A stretch of 64,000 nt of DNA from Bacteroidota bacterium (lineage in GTDB: Bacteria > Bacteroidota > Bacteroidia > Chitinophagales > Chitinophagaceae), in assembly GCA_947456625.1 (NCBI GenBank), contig CANGQJ010000011.1, positions 20,320-84,319 on the forward strand, read 5' to 3'. This document shows positions 27,445 through 36,417 of the stretch, in pieces. The notes under the pieces are model-generated. The model did no database searches and was not told the DNA's origin. It was given only the letters and a program-made list of their open reading frames with translations. Made by a program: the position numbers and the translations under genes. Every line of letters begins with the position of its first letter. Positions within the stretch are counted from its first letter, which is position 1.

Positions 27445-28455
27445 ATGCAACCAATTACACAATTTTTCCCATTATTAAATAAGCCATTTAAGGCCGTTAT
27501 CACTTGTCATCAAAAACCAGATGGCGACGCAATGGGTTCAAGTTTGGCATTGTATCATTTCTTAAAAAGCCTAGGCCACGATGTAACTGTTATTGCACCC
27601 ACTAATTGGGCACAATTTTTAGATTGGATGCCGGGTGTCGATCAAGTTATTGATTTTGAACAAAATAGAAACGAATCAATACAAATAGTAAATGACGCAG
27701 ATTATACATTCTGTCTAGATTTCAACATTTTACATAGAACAAAACATTTAGAGCCAGTTATTGCAGCTTCTAAATCTATAAAAATATTAATTGACCATCA
27801 TCAACAACCCGATATTCCTAGCTTTGGCTATGGTGTTAGTGATGTCAAAATGAGTTCAACCTGTGAAATGATCTATGATTTTATCGTACAATCGGGTCAC
27901 AGTAATTTAATAAATTTAGATATAGCAGCTTGTTTATATACTGGGCTTATGACCGATACCGGTTCATTTAGGTTTCCATCTACAACTGCATCGGTACATA
28001 AAATTGTGGCACATTTAAAAGAACTTGGTTTACAACATTCTAAAATACATGAACATATATATGACCAAGGTTCGGAAGCTAGGTTAAAGTTTATGGGAAA
28101 TGCTTTTTTAAACCGTATGCAAGTATTCCCAGCTTTACATACAGCAATTATGGCCATACCCAAAGCTGACATTTACAAGTTTGAATTAAAAACGGGGGAT
28201 ACCGAAGGATTGGTTAATTATTTGTTATCAATCCAAGGCATTAAATTTGCTGCTATTGTAATTGATAGGGAAGAGGAAAGAAAATGGAGTTTTAGGAGCA
28301 AAGGTAGCTTTGATGTTAATATATTTGCCAGAACACATTTTGAAGGGGGAGGACATGCAAATGCTGCTGGAGGTAGATCTTCTAAATCTGTAGATGAAAC
28401 TGCACAAGATTTCATAAATATTATAAATGAGTATAAAACACAATTAACACAATAA
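27445..28455 (+). CDS. nrnA: DHH-family bifunctional oligoribonuclease / PAP phosphatase (NrnA-like)
   Basis: 336 residues. DHH domain: CHQKPDGDAMGSSLAL, then CLDFNIL, LIDHHQQPD (the DHH motif) and GLMTDTGSFRF. DHHA1 domain at the C terminus: EGGGHANAAGGRS. NrnA degrades oligoribonucleotides, including pGpG-like linear products, and 3'-phosphoadenosine 5'-phosphate. Leader is very short. The FKBP lipoprotein gene begins 8 bases after the stop, so the two are cotranscribed. Confidence 0.92.
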   Translation: MQPITQFFPLLNKPFKAVITCHQKPDGDAMGSSLALYHFLKSLGHDVTVIAPTNWAQFLDWMPGVDQVIDFEQNRNESIQIVNDADYTFCLDFNILHRTKHLEPVIAASKSIKILIDHHQQPDIPSFGYGVSDVKMSSTCEMIYDFIVQSGHSNLINLDIAACLYTGLMTDTGSFRFPSTTASVHKIVAHLKELGLQHSKIHEHIYDQGSEARLKFMGNAFLNRMQVFPALHTAIMAIPKADIYKFELKTGDTEGLVNYLLSIQGIKFAAIVIDREEERKWSFRSKGSFDVNIFARTHFEGGGHANAAGGRSSKSVDETAQDFINIINEYKTQLTQ

Positions 28456-28462
28456 ACCAAAA

Positions 28463-29377
28463 ATGATAAAATCAACCTTAAAATTAGTCGCTGCTATTGT
28501 ATTGTTTGCAAGTTGTAATCAATTTGAGAAAGCGCCATCAGGAATGATGTACAAAATTAGTCATGGCAGTGGCAATGAAAAAGCCTTAGCACAAGGACAA
28601 TTTGTAAAATTGAATGTAGAGTACCGTTTAAAATCTAAGGATTCAGTACTTAGTTCAACCATTGGTGTAATACCAGTTTATTTCCCAGTAGATACTGCAC
28701 GTTTAGGAAAATATAGTTTTACTGAAATTTTAATGAAATGTAGAAAAGGAGATAAAATTGAGTTCAACCTTAGCGTAGACACTTTAGTAAAATTAAATGC
28801 TTTGCAATTAAACGAAGTATTTAAAACAGGAGATATGGTAATTGGTAAGGCAGAAATTTTAAATGTATTTACTCAAGAAAGCCAAGTTTCAGAAGATTAC
28901 AAAAAAGAACAAACCAACGAGAAAAACAGAGAAATTAAAACAATTAAAGACTACTTAGCTAAAAATAAAATTAATGCAGTAGAATCACCAGAAGGTGTAT
29001 TTATTGTAATTAAAGAAGCAGGCAACTCAAATGCTAAAATTGATAGCACTAAAGCTGTTAGTGTTTTTTACAAAGGTTATACTTTAAAGGGAGAGACATT
29101 TGATACAAATATCAAACCAAACGATCCTAATGCTAAGCCATATGAAGTTAATTTAGGTACTAATACAGTAATCCAAGGTTGGGAAATTGCACTTCCATAT
29201 TTTAACAATGGCGCTAAAGGAACCATTTATGTTCCTGCTATGCTTGCTTATGGACCTCAAGCAAATGGCCCAATTAAAGCTTACGAAAACTTAGCTTTTG
29301 ATTTAGAAATTAAAGATGTGAATGTAAAATCTTTGGCGCCTGCAAGACCGGTGCAAGGTGCACAGCAAATGCGTTAA
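28463..29377 (+). CDS. FKBP-type peptidyl-prolyl isomerase, lipoprotein
   Basis: 304 residues. Lipobox with Cys at about residue 18 (LFASCNQFEK). Two FKBP-like domains: a degenerate one (about 40-140, beginning GQFVKLNVEYRLKSKDS) and a C-terminal one with VSVFYKGYTLKGETFDTN, VIQGWEIALPYFNNGAKGTIYVP and AYGP, the canonical core. Predicted periplasmic or outer-membrane-attached foldase. It follows nrnA by 7 bases, a frequent pairing in Chitinophagaceae. Confidence 0.88.
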   Translation: MIKSTLKLVAAIVLFASCNQFEKAPSGMMYKISHGSGNEKALAQGQFVKLNVEYRLKSKDSVLSSTIGVIPVYFPVDTARLGKYSFTEILMKCRKGDKIEFNLSVDTLVKLNALQLNEVFKTGDMVIGKAEILNVFTQESQVSEDYKKEQTNEKNREIKTIKDYLAKNKINAVESPEGVFIVIKEAGNSNAKIDSTKAVSVFYKGYTLKGETFDTNIKPNDPNAKPYEVNLGTNTVIQGWEIALPYFNNGAKGTIYVPAMLAYGPQANGPIKAYENLAFDLEIKDVNVKSLAPARPVQGAQQMR

Positions 29378-29428
29378 TATTATTTAATAATATTTTTAAC
29401 TCCTCAGCAAGCAATTGTCTGGGGAGTT
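29376..29428 (+). terminator. Terminators of the FKBP gene
   Basis: First, AATATTATT-T-AATAATATT (29376-29394) followed by TTT directly at the stop codon. Then AACTCCTCAG (29398-29407) pairs over ten bases with CTGGGGAGTT (29419-29428). The second ends 1 base before the folP stop on the minus strand, so it probably separates the converging genes. Confidence 0.6.
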
Positions 29429-29429
29429 A

Positions 29430-30254
29430 TTATTTTAAGTAATTCATTAATGTTAAAACTTCCTTAGCTTCTAAAACATCATGCACTCTTAAAATTTGAG
29501 CTCCATTTAATACCCCAATTGTATTTACTATAGTAGTGCCGTTTAATGCATTATTTGCAGTGGTTTGCAATGTTTTATAAATACTTGATTTTCTAGAAAC
29601 CCCCAGTAATATTGGTAAATTTATAGTGGTTAATTTTGCTAATTGTTTAACTAATAAAAAATTATTTGGAATAGTTTTCCCAAAACCAAAACCAGGGTCA
29701 ATTACCCATTGATTAATCCCTTTATTGGCTAAATATTTTTTTTTATGCTCAAAAAATAAAATTATATCTTGAACAAGATCTTCTGTTTCAGCAATAGTAT
29801 GCATGGAATTAATATCTCCCGTTAAATACATTCCTATATAACCTGCATTGTAGTTTGACACTACAGTTAATATGTTATCATCAAATTTGCCGCAACTAAT
29901 ATCGTTAACAATATGGGCACCTGCTTTTAAAGCCGCAGCTGCTACCTTGCTGTTAAAAGTATCAATAGAAATTAATATGGATGGGTAAGTATCATGGATT
30001 GCCTCAATTATTGGGACTACCTTATTTATTTCATTTTTAGCATCCATGGGAGTTGCCCCTGGTCGAGTACTTTGCCCACCAATATCAATAATATTTGCCC
30101 CTTGCGCTATAAAAAAACCTGTTTTTTGAATGGCAATTTTAGGATCTAAAATCCTACTACCCTCATAAAAAGAATCGGGGGTGGCGTTTAAAATAGCCAT
30201 TATTTGTGGTTCATTTATTTCCCAAATTCTATCCTTAGCAGGAATTTTAAACAT
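29430..30254 (-). CDS. folP: Dihydropteroate synthase
   Basis: 274 residues. Motifs: IMAILNATPDSFYEGS near residue 20 (pterin-binding loop 1), IDIGGQSTRPGATPM (loop 2), VNDISCGKFDD, DPGFGFGKT, and GVSRKSSIY with the sulfonamide/pABA-binding Ser-Arg-Lys. It joins pABA to dihydropterin pyrophosphate in folate synthesis. The reading frame of DUF1599 starts on the other strand 79 bases upstream of its ATG, so the pair is divergent. Confidence 0.96.
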   Translation of the reverse strand: MFKIPAKDRIWEINEPQIMAILNATPDSFYEGSRILDPKIAIQKTGFFIAQGANIIDIGGQSTRPGATPMDAKNEINKVVPIIEAIHDTYPSILISIDTFNSKVAAAALKAGAHIVNDISCGKFDDNILTVVSNYNAGYIGMYLTGDINSMHTIAETEDLVQDIILFFEHKKKYLANKGINQWVIDPGFGFGKTIPNNFLLVKQLAKLTTINLPILLGVSRKSSIYKTLQTTANNALNGTTIVNTIGVLNGAQILRVHDVLEAKEVLTLMNYLK

Positions 30255-30332
30255 AGTTTTATTTTAAGTGGGTATTGCGTATCTTGCAAGGGTTCAAAGT
30301 TATTAACTAACCACGAAATTCGAACTTTTTTC

Positions 30333-30878
30333 ATGAGCCAAACTTCTTCACAATACGACCAGGCTATTGCCACTTGTAGTGATATATTTATTAAAAAGAC
30401 CAAGGACTATGGTACTGCTTGGAGAGTACTTCGTATTATTTCGGTGGTAGATCAAATTTTCATTAAGGCATTAAGAATAAGAACTATCCAAGATTTAGGA
30501 ACTCAAAAAGTGGGGGATGATATCAAAGACGAATTTAAAGGCATCATAAATTATGCAGTTATAGGACTATTTCAACTTGAATTAAACGATCCTAAAGTGG
30601 AAGATTTACCTGTTAATTTGGTTCAAGATAAATATAAGTTTTTTGTAAATTTTGCAAAAACTACAATGCTAGATAAAAACCATGATTATGGGGAAGCATG
30701 GAGAGATATGAGTCAAGAAAGTTTTGCAGATTTAATTTTAGTTAAATTATTACGCATTAGACAAATTTTAAACAATGATGGCAAAACTTTAATTAGTGAA
30801 GGGATAGACGCCAACTTTGTAGATATTCTTAATTATGCTGTATTTGCATTAATCCTAATTGAGGAAGGAAAACATTAA
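30333..30878 (+). CDS. DUF1599 domain protein
   Basis: 181 residues from ATG at 30333; the frame is open back to 30204 but that would overlap folP. Two tandem repeats of the DUF1599 unit: IFIKKTKDYGTAWRVLR...DQIFIKALRIRTIQ and MLDKNHDYGEAWRDMS...DLILVKLLRIRQIL, each with K-DYG-AWR, D-(I/L) and a K-LRIR motif. Repeats of this type look like nucleotide-binding all-alpha (MazG/dUTPase-like) helices; enzymatic role is not known. It is followed by a BT_3928-type gene 22 bases on, as in many Bacteroidota. Confidence 0.85.
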   Translation: MSQTSSQYDQAIATCSDIFIKKTKDYGTAWRVLRIISVVDQIFIKALRIRTIQDLGTQKVGDDIKDEFKGIINYAVIGLFQLELNDPKVEDLPVNLVQDKYKFFVNFAKTTMLDKNHDYGEAWRDMSQESFADLILVKLLRIRQILNNDGKTLISEGIDANFVDILNYAVFALILIEEGKH

Positions 30879-30900
30879 TTTTAAAAATACACTTATTTAT

Positions 30901-31971
30901 ATGAAATCATTTCTTAAAATTTTGAGATGGGGTGTAGGATTATTATTTATATTTTCTGGCTTAATTAAAGCAAACGATCCATTGGGGTTGAGTTACAAAA
31001 TGCAAGAATTTTTTGATGTATGGGGCGTTGCCTTTTTATCGGACTATACTTTGTATTTAGCATTATTTATGAATGTTTTGGAAATTGTAGCAGGGGTAGC
31101 CTTAATTATTCAATTCCCTTATAAACAAACCCTTTGGTTGTTATTAGGTTTAATTATATTCTTTACTTTCTTAACGGGATATGCATTATTCTCTGGGAAA
31201 ATAAAAACTTGCGGTTGTTTTGGTGATTGTATTCCTTTAACACCACAAACTTCATTTATTAAGGATGTAATTTTATTATTTGCTATTGTAATGTTGTTGT
31301 TTAATCAGAAAAAAATTAAATCAAATATACATCCTGCATTAGGTTTTTTTATACTGTTACTTACAACTTGCTTGGTGGGTTATGGCCAAAATTATGTGCT
31401 TAATCATTTGCCCATAGTGGATTGTTTACCATACAAAGTAGGTGCAGACATTGCTGAAAAAATGAAAACTCCAATTGGTGCTGTTCCAGATAGTATCTCT
31501 ATTCAAATGGAATTTGAAAAAGACGGTAAAAAATTATTATTTGATGCCAATCACTTTCCGGATAATTTTGATGCTACCTATAAATATATTAGTAGAAAAG
31601 AAGTATTGATTCAAAAGGGAAATGGGTTAAAGGCGCCAATTGATGAATTTGCATTAAATACCTTAAATAAACAAGATACTAGTAAGGCTTTATTTGCAAG
31701 TCAATATCCATATGTATTGGTTTTTGCTGGATCTATTCAAAATGATATTCCTTGGGAAGATTTACTTAAAAAATTACATGCTAAGCAAAAATACATTTAC
31801 ATTGTAACTGCAGATAAAAACGGAGCAATTAGCAAATTAGCTAAAGAGCAAATATTAATTGGTGATATTACTATGATTAAAACAGCAGCTAGAGTATGGC
31901 CTACTGTTTTTGTAATGAACGGGTCTACCATAGTTCAAAAAATGAGCTATTTGGATTACCTAAAAAATTAA
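30901..31971 (+). CDS. BT_3928-type protein: DoxX/MauE-like membrane domain plus thioredoxin-like domain
   Basis: 356 residues from ATG at 30901 (frame open back to 30859). N-terminal DoxX/MauE part: GLIKANDPLGLSYKMQEFF, four membrane segments within about 1-160, and a KTCGCFGDCI cysteine cluster at about 100-112 as in MauE. The C-terminal part (about 250-356) has a thioredoxin-like fold outline (YPYVLVFAGSIQND, AARVWPTVFVMNG) but no CxxC. Probably takes part in envelope thiol chemistry. Downstream of DUF1599 in one transcript. Confidence 0.8.
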   Translation: MKSFLKILRWGVGLLFIFSGLIKANDPLGLSYKMQEFFDVWGVAFLSDYTLYLALFMNVLEIVAGVALIIQFPYKQTLWLLLGLIIFFTFLTGYALFSGKIKTCGCFGDCIPLTPQTSFIKDVILLFAIVMLLFNQKKIKSNIHPALGFFILLLTTCLVGYGQNYVLNHLPIVDCLPYKVGADIAEKMKTPIGAVPDSISIQMEFEKDGKKLLFDANHFPDNFDATYKYISRKEVLIQKGNGLKAPIDEFALNTLNKQDTSKALFASQYPYVLVFAGSIQNDIPWEDLLKKLHAKQKYIYIVTADKNGAISKLAKEQILIGDITMIKTAARVWPTVFVMNGSTIVQKMSYLDYLKN

Positions 31972-32029
31972 AATTCCAATTTAGATCAATATTTTGTAAC
32001 TTAGGATAACACCTTTTAAATAATATGTT

Positions 32030-32458
32030 ATGTCTAAGATTCAACAAATTCTACAAAAAAAAGGACCTGTATTTAATGTAGTAACCCCTGATACAAAAGT
32101 GGTAGAAGCCTTAAATATTATGAAATCCGAAAATCTAAGTTATGTAGTTGTGATGCAGGACGGTAAATATTTAGGTATTATGTCAGAGCGAGACTACACG
32201 CATAAAATTAAATTACAAGGAAGACAATCTGAAACCTCTATGGTTAGGGATATTATGTCATCGGATTATCCAGTAATTGGTTTTGACGAAAATTTGCAAA
32301 GATGTATGGTGTTAATGAATGTTTATAAAACTAGATACCTTCCTATTTTTAATGAAATGGAATTTCAGGGAGTACTTACGATGAATGATTTAATGCGTGA
32401 AGTAATAGCAAAAGACGATACTAGTAAACCAAGTAATGATAGTTTATATGAATTATAA
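32030..32458 (+). CDS. CBS-domain pair protein
   Basis: 142 residues, two CBS motifs: TKVVEALNIMKSENLSYVVVM (first) and DENLQRCMVLMNVYKTRYLPI (second), with SERDYTHKI between them. Stand-alone CBS pairs bind adenine nucleotides such as AMP or ATP and act as sensors. No partner enzyme is fused or adjacent, so the regulated target is unknown. It converges on the DUF721 gene, with 3 bases between the stops. Confidence 0.88.
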   Translation: MSKIQQILQKKGPVFNVVTPDTKVVEALNIMKSENLSYVVVMQDGKYLGIMSERDYTHKIKLQGRQSETSMVRDIMSSDYPVIGFDENLQRCMVLMNVYKTRYLPIFNEMEFQGVLTMNDLMREVIAKDDTSKPSNDSLYEL

Positions 32459-32461
32459 GGG

Positions 32462-32743
32462 TTATTTTATGATTACTTCGGTTATCATATTTTCACCCAT
32501 TTTTTCATTGACTCTTTCTATTATTTGAACTTTTTGAAAGCCTAATTCATTTTTTAATGGCCCTATACTTGTTTCAATAAATAGTTTTTTATCAAAAATG
32601 TAAATTTTATTGGTATACTTTGCAATAGTAGTTCCCATAATTTCAGCCCATACTTCCTCAATTTGAGCAGCTCTAATTCCATTTTTTATCTTACTGCTTT
32701 GAACAAATTGTTTTAAAGCATCTCCTAATTTAAATAGTGCCAT
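32462..32743 (-). CDS. DUF721 (DciA-like) protein
   Basis: 93 residues. Matches the DUF721 family: LGDALKQFVQSSKIKNGI at the start, then VWAEIMGTTIAKYT and LFIETSIGPLKNELGF. DciA, the bacterial replicative-helicase loader that replaces DnaC/DnaI, is a DUF721 member, and this short form corresponds to its core domain. It sits 18 bases downstream of recF, a pairing common in Bacteroidota. Function as helicase loader is an inference from family membership. Confidence 0.85.
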   Translation of the reverse strand: MALFKLGDALKQFVQSSKIKNGIRAAQIEEVWAEIMGTTIAKYTNKIYIFDKKLFIETSIGPLKNELGFQKVQIIERVNEKMGENMITEVIIK

Positions 32744-32761
32744 AACCTGTAATTTACAAAA

Positions 32762-33844
32762 TTATAATTCAATTACTTGAAAGCTTTTTAAATGAGTGCC
32801 AAGTAATTCGGAAACCCTTTGTTGATGGGTATCGGTTATGAAAACCTGGCCATCATTATATTTGCTTACCCATTCTAATAATTGTATCATTCTGCGCTCA
32901 TCTAATTTCTCAAAAATATCATCCATTAAAAGAATAGGGGAAAGGCCTTTAATTTCTTTAATGAATTCCCACTCTGCAAGCCTAATTGCAAAAAGCAAAC
33001 TTTTTCTTTGACCTTGCGAAGCTTCTTGTTTAAAAGGTTGTCCCTGTATGGTAATAATTAAATCGTCTTTGTGAATTCCAACACTTGTTCTTTGTAATAT
33101 TTTATCCTTTGATAAGGATTGTTCTAATAATTTATCTAAATTTTGACCTAGTAGTTGAGACTGATATGCAATTTGAATTTGATCGTTCTGACCCGCTATA
33201 TGGGTATACTTAGAAATAATATTTAATAAATATTTTTTTAATAAATCCTGTCTATACTCAAATATAATTTCCCCATTTTTTACAAGTTGTTCATTTAAGG
33301 TCTCCAATAAAATAGAGTCAAGTGAACCAGATTCAGCAGCAAGTTTTAAAAGACTATTTCTTTGTTGTAATACTTTATTATAGGCAATTAAATATTTTAA
33401 ATAATCCGGATAAATTTGCGACAACAGGCTGTCCATTAATTTTCTTCTTTCTTCACTTGTTCCAGTAATTATTTGAACATCGTCTGGAGCAATCATTACA
33501 CAGGGTATTTTACCAATATGCAGCGAAAGTTTATTATAAATTTCATTATCAAAAGAAAATTCTTTTTTTAAATTTTCTCTTATAACACAGGTAATATTTG
33601 ATAACACTTTATTTGATTCATAAACTCCATCTATTCTTAATCCTTGATATGCATGATGTACATTTTGAGCATCGGGTCTGTTAAAATAGCTTTTGGTAAA
33701 AGATAAATAATAAATAGCATCTAATACATTTGTCTTACCTGTCCCATTTGGCCCAACAATACCTACAATACGGTCTTTAAATACAAACTGTTTTTGAATG
33801 TAGTTTCTAAATTGTACCAAATTAAGTTGCTTTAGTAAAAACAT
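32762..33844 (-). CDS. recF: DNA replication and repair protein RecF
   Basis: 360 residues from ATG at 33844 (MFLLKQLNLVQFRNY); an ATG at 33859 gives five more residues but the shorter form matches RecF starts. Walker A GPNGTGKTNVLDAI, signature SQGQRKSLLFAIRLAEW, Walker B PILLMDDIFEKLDERR, and a final VFITDTH D-loop. RecF loads RecA at gaps with RecO and RecR. Operon with the DUF721 gene. Confidence 0.95.
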   Translation of the reverse strand: MFLLKQLNLVQFRNYIQKQFVFKDRIVGIVGPNGTGKTNVLDAIYYLSFTKSYFNRPDAQNVHHAYQGLRIDGVYESNKVLSNITCVIRENLKKEFSFDNEIYNKLSLHIGKIPCVMIAPDDVQIITGTSEERRKLMDSLLSQIYPDYLKYLIAYNKVLQQRNSLLKLAAESGSLDSILLETLNEQLVKNGEIIFEYRQDLLKKYLLNIISKYTHIAGQNDQIQIAYQSQLLGQNLDKLLEQSLSKDKILQRTSVGIHKDDLIITIQGQPFKQEASQGQRKSLLFAIRLAEWEFIKEIKGLSPILLMDDIFEKLDERRMIQLLEWVSKYNDGQVFITDTHQQRVSELLGTHLKSFQVIEL

Positions 33845-33894
33845 GAGTGCAAAATACATCAGAAAAAATTGTATTTTTATTCAAATTTTAAGCA

Positions 33895-34419
33895 ATGACC
33901 CTCATTAGTGAGCAACAACTTCCAAGTATCGTAAAAAGGCTTGCACATCAAATTTTAGAGACTTATCCTGGGTTGACAAATGCAGTTATTGTAGGATTGC
34001 AACCTAGGGGCGTTTATTTAAGTGATCGTATTGTTGAAGCGCTTTTACAGGAATTACCTGCAAGCCAGGTCATGTATGGGAAATTAGACATTACATTTTA
34101 TAGAGATGACATTAGACGTGAACTACATTTAGCAACCCAAACCCATTTGCCTTTTAGTATAGAGGGGAAAACAGTTGTTTTAATAGATGATGTGCTATTT
34201 ACGGGGCGTACCATAAGGGCTGCTTTGGACGCACTTTTGTCCTTTGGGCGACCTTCAAAAGTGGCTTTATGTGTTCTAGTGGACCGTAAACCAAGCAGAG
34301 AATTACCTATTCAACCCGATTTTACAGGTAAGGAAATGGATACTTTAACCCCATATAAGGTCAAAGTACGTTGGAAAGAGAACGACGGAGTGGACGATGT
34401 TGTATTGATTGGAGAATAA
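33895..34419 (+). CDS. pyrR: Bifunctional pyrimidine operon regulator / uracil phosphoribosyltransferase PyrR
   Basis: 174 residues. PRPP loop VVLIDDVLFTGRTIRAALDAL is the PyrR/PRTase signature; the family start LISEQQLPSIVKRLAHQILE and YGKLDITFYRDD are also present. PyrR in Firmicutes binds pyr mRNA; whether it does so here is not shown, as no obvious antiterminator stem lies upstream. It precedes pyrB by 41 bases, a strong sign of pyrimidine-linked function. Confidence 0.93.
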   Translation: MTLISEQQLPSIVKRLAHQILETYPGLTNAVIVGLQPRGVYLSDRIVEALLQELPASQVMYGKLDITFYRDDIRRELHLATQTHLPFSIEGKTVVLIDDVLFTGRTIRAALDALLSFGRPSKVALCVLVDRKPSRELPIQPDFTGKEMDTLTPYKVKVRWKENDGVDDVVLIGE

Positions 34420-34422
34420 GCT

Positions 34423-34453
34423 TTTGTTTGTTGGAATAATTATATTAATTTTG
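34423..34453 (+). promoter_or_regulatory. Promoter of pyrB
   Basis: TTTG at 34423-34426, 19 bases, TAATTTTG at 34446-34453, matching TTTG-N19-TAnnTTTG. It ends 7 bases before the pyrB ATG, implying a leader of only a few bases and a transcript independent of pyrR. Confidence 0.6.
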
Positions 34454-34460
34454 TTTTTTA

Positions 34461-35393
34461 ATGGCACTATCTACCAAACATCTTCTTGGTATCAAGGACC
34501 TCAACTCAGAGGATATCTCACTTATTTTATCAACAGCAGGTCAGTTTAAAGAGGTTTTACAAAGACCAGTTAAAAAGGTTCCAACCTTACGTGACGTAAA
34601 TATTGTTAATTTATTTTACGAAAATTCAACTAGAACAAGGATTTCATTTGAACTTGCCGAAAAACGACTTTCTGCTGATGTAGTAAATTTTACTGTATCT
34701 AGTTCATCTGCTGCAAAGGGTGAAACCCTATTGGATACAGTAAACAACATTTTGAGCATGAAAGTGGATATGGTGGTAATGCGCCATAGCGCATCTGGAG
34801 CTCCTCATTTTTTAGCTAAACATATAAATGCCGCCATTATTAATGCTGGTGATGGTATCAATGAACATCCTACACAAGCTCTATTAGATGCCTTTTCAAT
34901 GCAAGAAAAATTTGGATCTTTAAAGGGGTTAAAAGTGGCTATTTTAGGAGATATTATGCATAGTAGAGTAGCACTTAGCAATATTTATTTACTTAAAAAA
35001 ATGGGTGCAGAGGTAATGGTTTCAGGACCACCTACCTTAATTCCTACTTTTTTACAAAAAGCAATGGATATAAAGGTGGAATATAATATCGATAAAGCAT
35101 TAGCCTGGTGCGATGTAGCCAATGTGCTTAGAATTCAATTAGAACGTCAAAATCAGCCTTTATTTTCCTCTCTAAGAGAATATAACCTAGCATATGGCAT
35201 CACAATGGACCGCCTAAATAAACTAAATAAGGATATTGTAATTATGCATCCCGGACCTATTAACAGAGGGGTTGAAATGGATAGTAATGTTGCAGATAGC
35301 AACCACTCCATAATTTTGGATCAGGTTGAAAATGGGGTAGCGGTAAGAATGGCCTGTTTATATCTACTAACAGGTAGGTCTAATCCTGCTTAA
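34461..35393 (+). CDS. pyrB: Aspartate carbamoyltransferase, catalytic subunit
   Basis: 310 residues. Carbamoyl-phosphate site YENSTRTRISFELA, then HPTQALLDAFSM, then LRIQLERQ and HPGPINRGVEM near the C terminus. All key residues look intact. It condenses carbamoyl phosphate with aspartate in UMP synthesis. There is no PyrI beside it; a catalytically empty dihydroorotase-like protein at 18-19.3 kb could be a partner, as in pseudomonads, but this is speculative. Confidence 0.96.
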   Translation: MALSTKHLLGIKDLNSEDISLILSTAGQFKEVLQRPVKKVPTLRDVNIVNLFYENSTRTRISFELAEKRLSADVVNFTVSSSSAAKGETLLDTVNNILSMKVDMVVMRHSASGAPHFLAKHINAAIINAGDGINEHPTQALLDAFSMQEKFGSLKGLKVAILGDIMHSRVALSNIYLLKKMGAEVMVSGPPTLIPTFLQKAMDIKVEYNIDKALAWCDVANVLRIQLERQNQPLFSSLREYNLAYGITMDRLNKLNKDIVIMHPGPINRGVEMDSNVADSNHSIILDQVENGVAVRMACLYLLTGRSNPA

Positions 35394-35430
35394 ACCTTGT
35401 TTGTTTTAACAATTTTCATACTTTTAATAC

Positions 35431-35901
35431 ATGCAAAGAATCTGCTTATTCCCTGGGACATTTGATCCAGTTACTTTAGGGCATATTGATATTATCAATA
35501 GATCCTTACCCTTATTTGACAAGGTTATTGTTGGAATAGGTATGAATGCTGCTAAAAATCCAATGTTTAGTGCTGATCAAAGAAGACTATGGTTTGAAGA
35601 AATATATAAAGATGTGCCAAAGGTGGAAGCAGCAATCTATGATGGTTTAACAGTAAAATATTGCCAAGAAATAGGGGCTCATTTTATTTTAAGAGGCATA
35701 AGATACGTAAGTGATTTTGAATATGAAAAAACAATTGCAGATGCAAATAGGACAATGGATAAAAATATAGAAACTATATTTTTAACGGGTGAACCTAAAT
35801 ATACATCAGTTGCATCCACTATTGTAAGAGACATTTTAAGAAATGGTGGTGATGCATCCCCATTTTTACCCGATGCAGTTATTAAAAGTTTAAATAAGTA
35901 A
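35431..35901 (+). CDS. coaD: Phosphopantetheine adenylyltransferase
   Basis: 156 residues. The nucleotidylyltransferase core FPGTFDPVTLGHIDII carries the T/HxGH motif, followed by RGIRYVSDFEYEKTIADANR and the SSTIVRDI-type end (SVASTIVRDILRNGG). It makes dephospho-CoA from phosphopantetheine and ATP. The gene converges on the NUDIX gene with 3 bases between the stops. Confidence 0.97.
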   Translation: MQRICLFPGTFDPVTLGHIDIINRSLPLFDKVIVGIGMNAAKNPMFSADQRRLWFEEIYKDVPKVEAAIYDGLTVKYCQEIGAHFILRGIRYVSDFEYEKTIADANRTMDKNIETIFLTGEPKYTSVASTIVRDILRNGGDASPFLPDAVIKSLNK

Positions 35902-35904
35902 TAT

Positions 35905-36336
35905 TTATATTCCTGTTTGACTTTGTTTAATTCTAAACTGCTCCACCACCTCTAAAATATTAGAATAAGTATTATCTAAACAATGCCTTGCTTTATTAAG
36001 CGCATTCCACTCAATTTTTTCAATATCCTCAGTGGTTTGTGGTATGCCATTTTGTTCGTCCTTTATACTCATGTGAAACCAATAGGTACGTTTTATAACT
36101 TCCTCATTTAAATATTTGTCAAAATAATTGTGATTGGTAAAACATATCATTTCATGTAATTGTATCCCATGAATGCCGGTTTCTTCTTCCACTTCTCTAA
36201 CTGCACAGGTTTGTATTGTTTCGCCTTCATCTAATTTGCCTTTTGGTAAATCCCAAAAACCACGTCTAAAAATCCATAAAATTTCCCCATTTGGATTGGT
36301 AACTAGTCCGCCAGCAGCTATAATTTGTATAGGCAT
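35905..36336 (-). CDS. NUDIX hydrolase
   Basis: 143 residues. The Nudix box is GKLDEGETIQTCAVREVEEETGI (GX5EX7REUXEEXGU pattern), preceded by FWDLPKG. Substrate is not assignable from the box alone. The short C-terminal part has WHFMSIKDEQ-like segments of (di)nucleoside polyphosphate hydrolases. Divergent from pyrE, with 81 bases between the ATGs. Confidence 0.9.
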   Translation of the reverse strand: MPIQIIAAGGLVTNPNGEILWIFRRGFWDLPKGKLDEGETIQTCAVREVEEETGIHGIQLHEMICFTNHNYFDKYLNEEVIKRTYWFHMSIKDEQNGIPQTTEDIEKIEWNALNKARHCLDNTYSNILEVVEQFRIKQSQTGI

Positions 36337-36389
36337 AAAAATGTGTATAGTATTTAGTAACTCTTTATGTAAAATTAAGTTTTAGGATT

Positions 36390-36397
36390 TAATTTTG
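36390..36397 (+). promoter_or_regulatory. Putative -7 element of pyrE
   Basis: TAATTTTG, matching TAnnTTTG, 20 bases before the pyrE ATG; a weak TTTA lies 22 bases upstream. Confidence 0.45.
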
Positions 36398-36417
36398 CAG
36401 AAGTAATATATAAACAT

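Noticed and set aside
30204..30332. Extended start of DUF1599 overlapping folP
   Set aside because: The added residues resemble nothing and lie inside folP on the other strand; ATG at 30333 fits the family.
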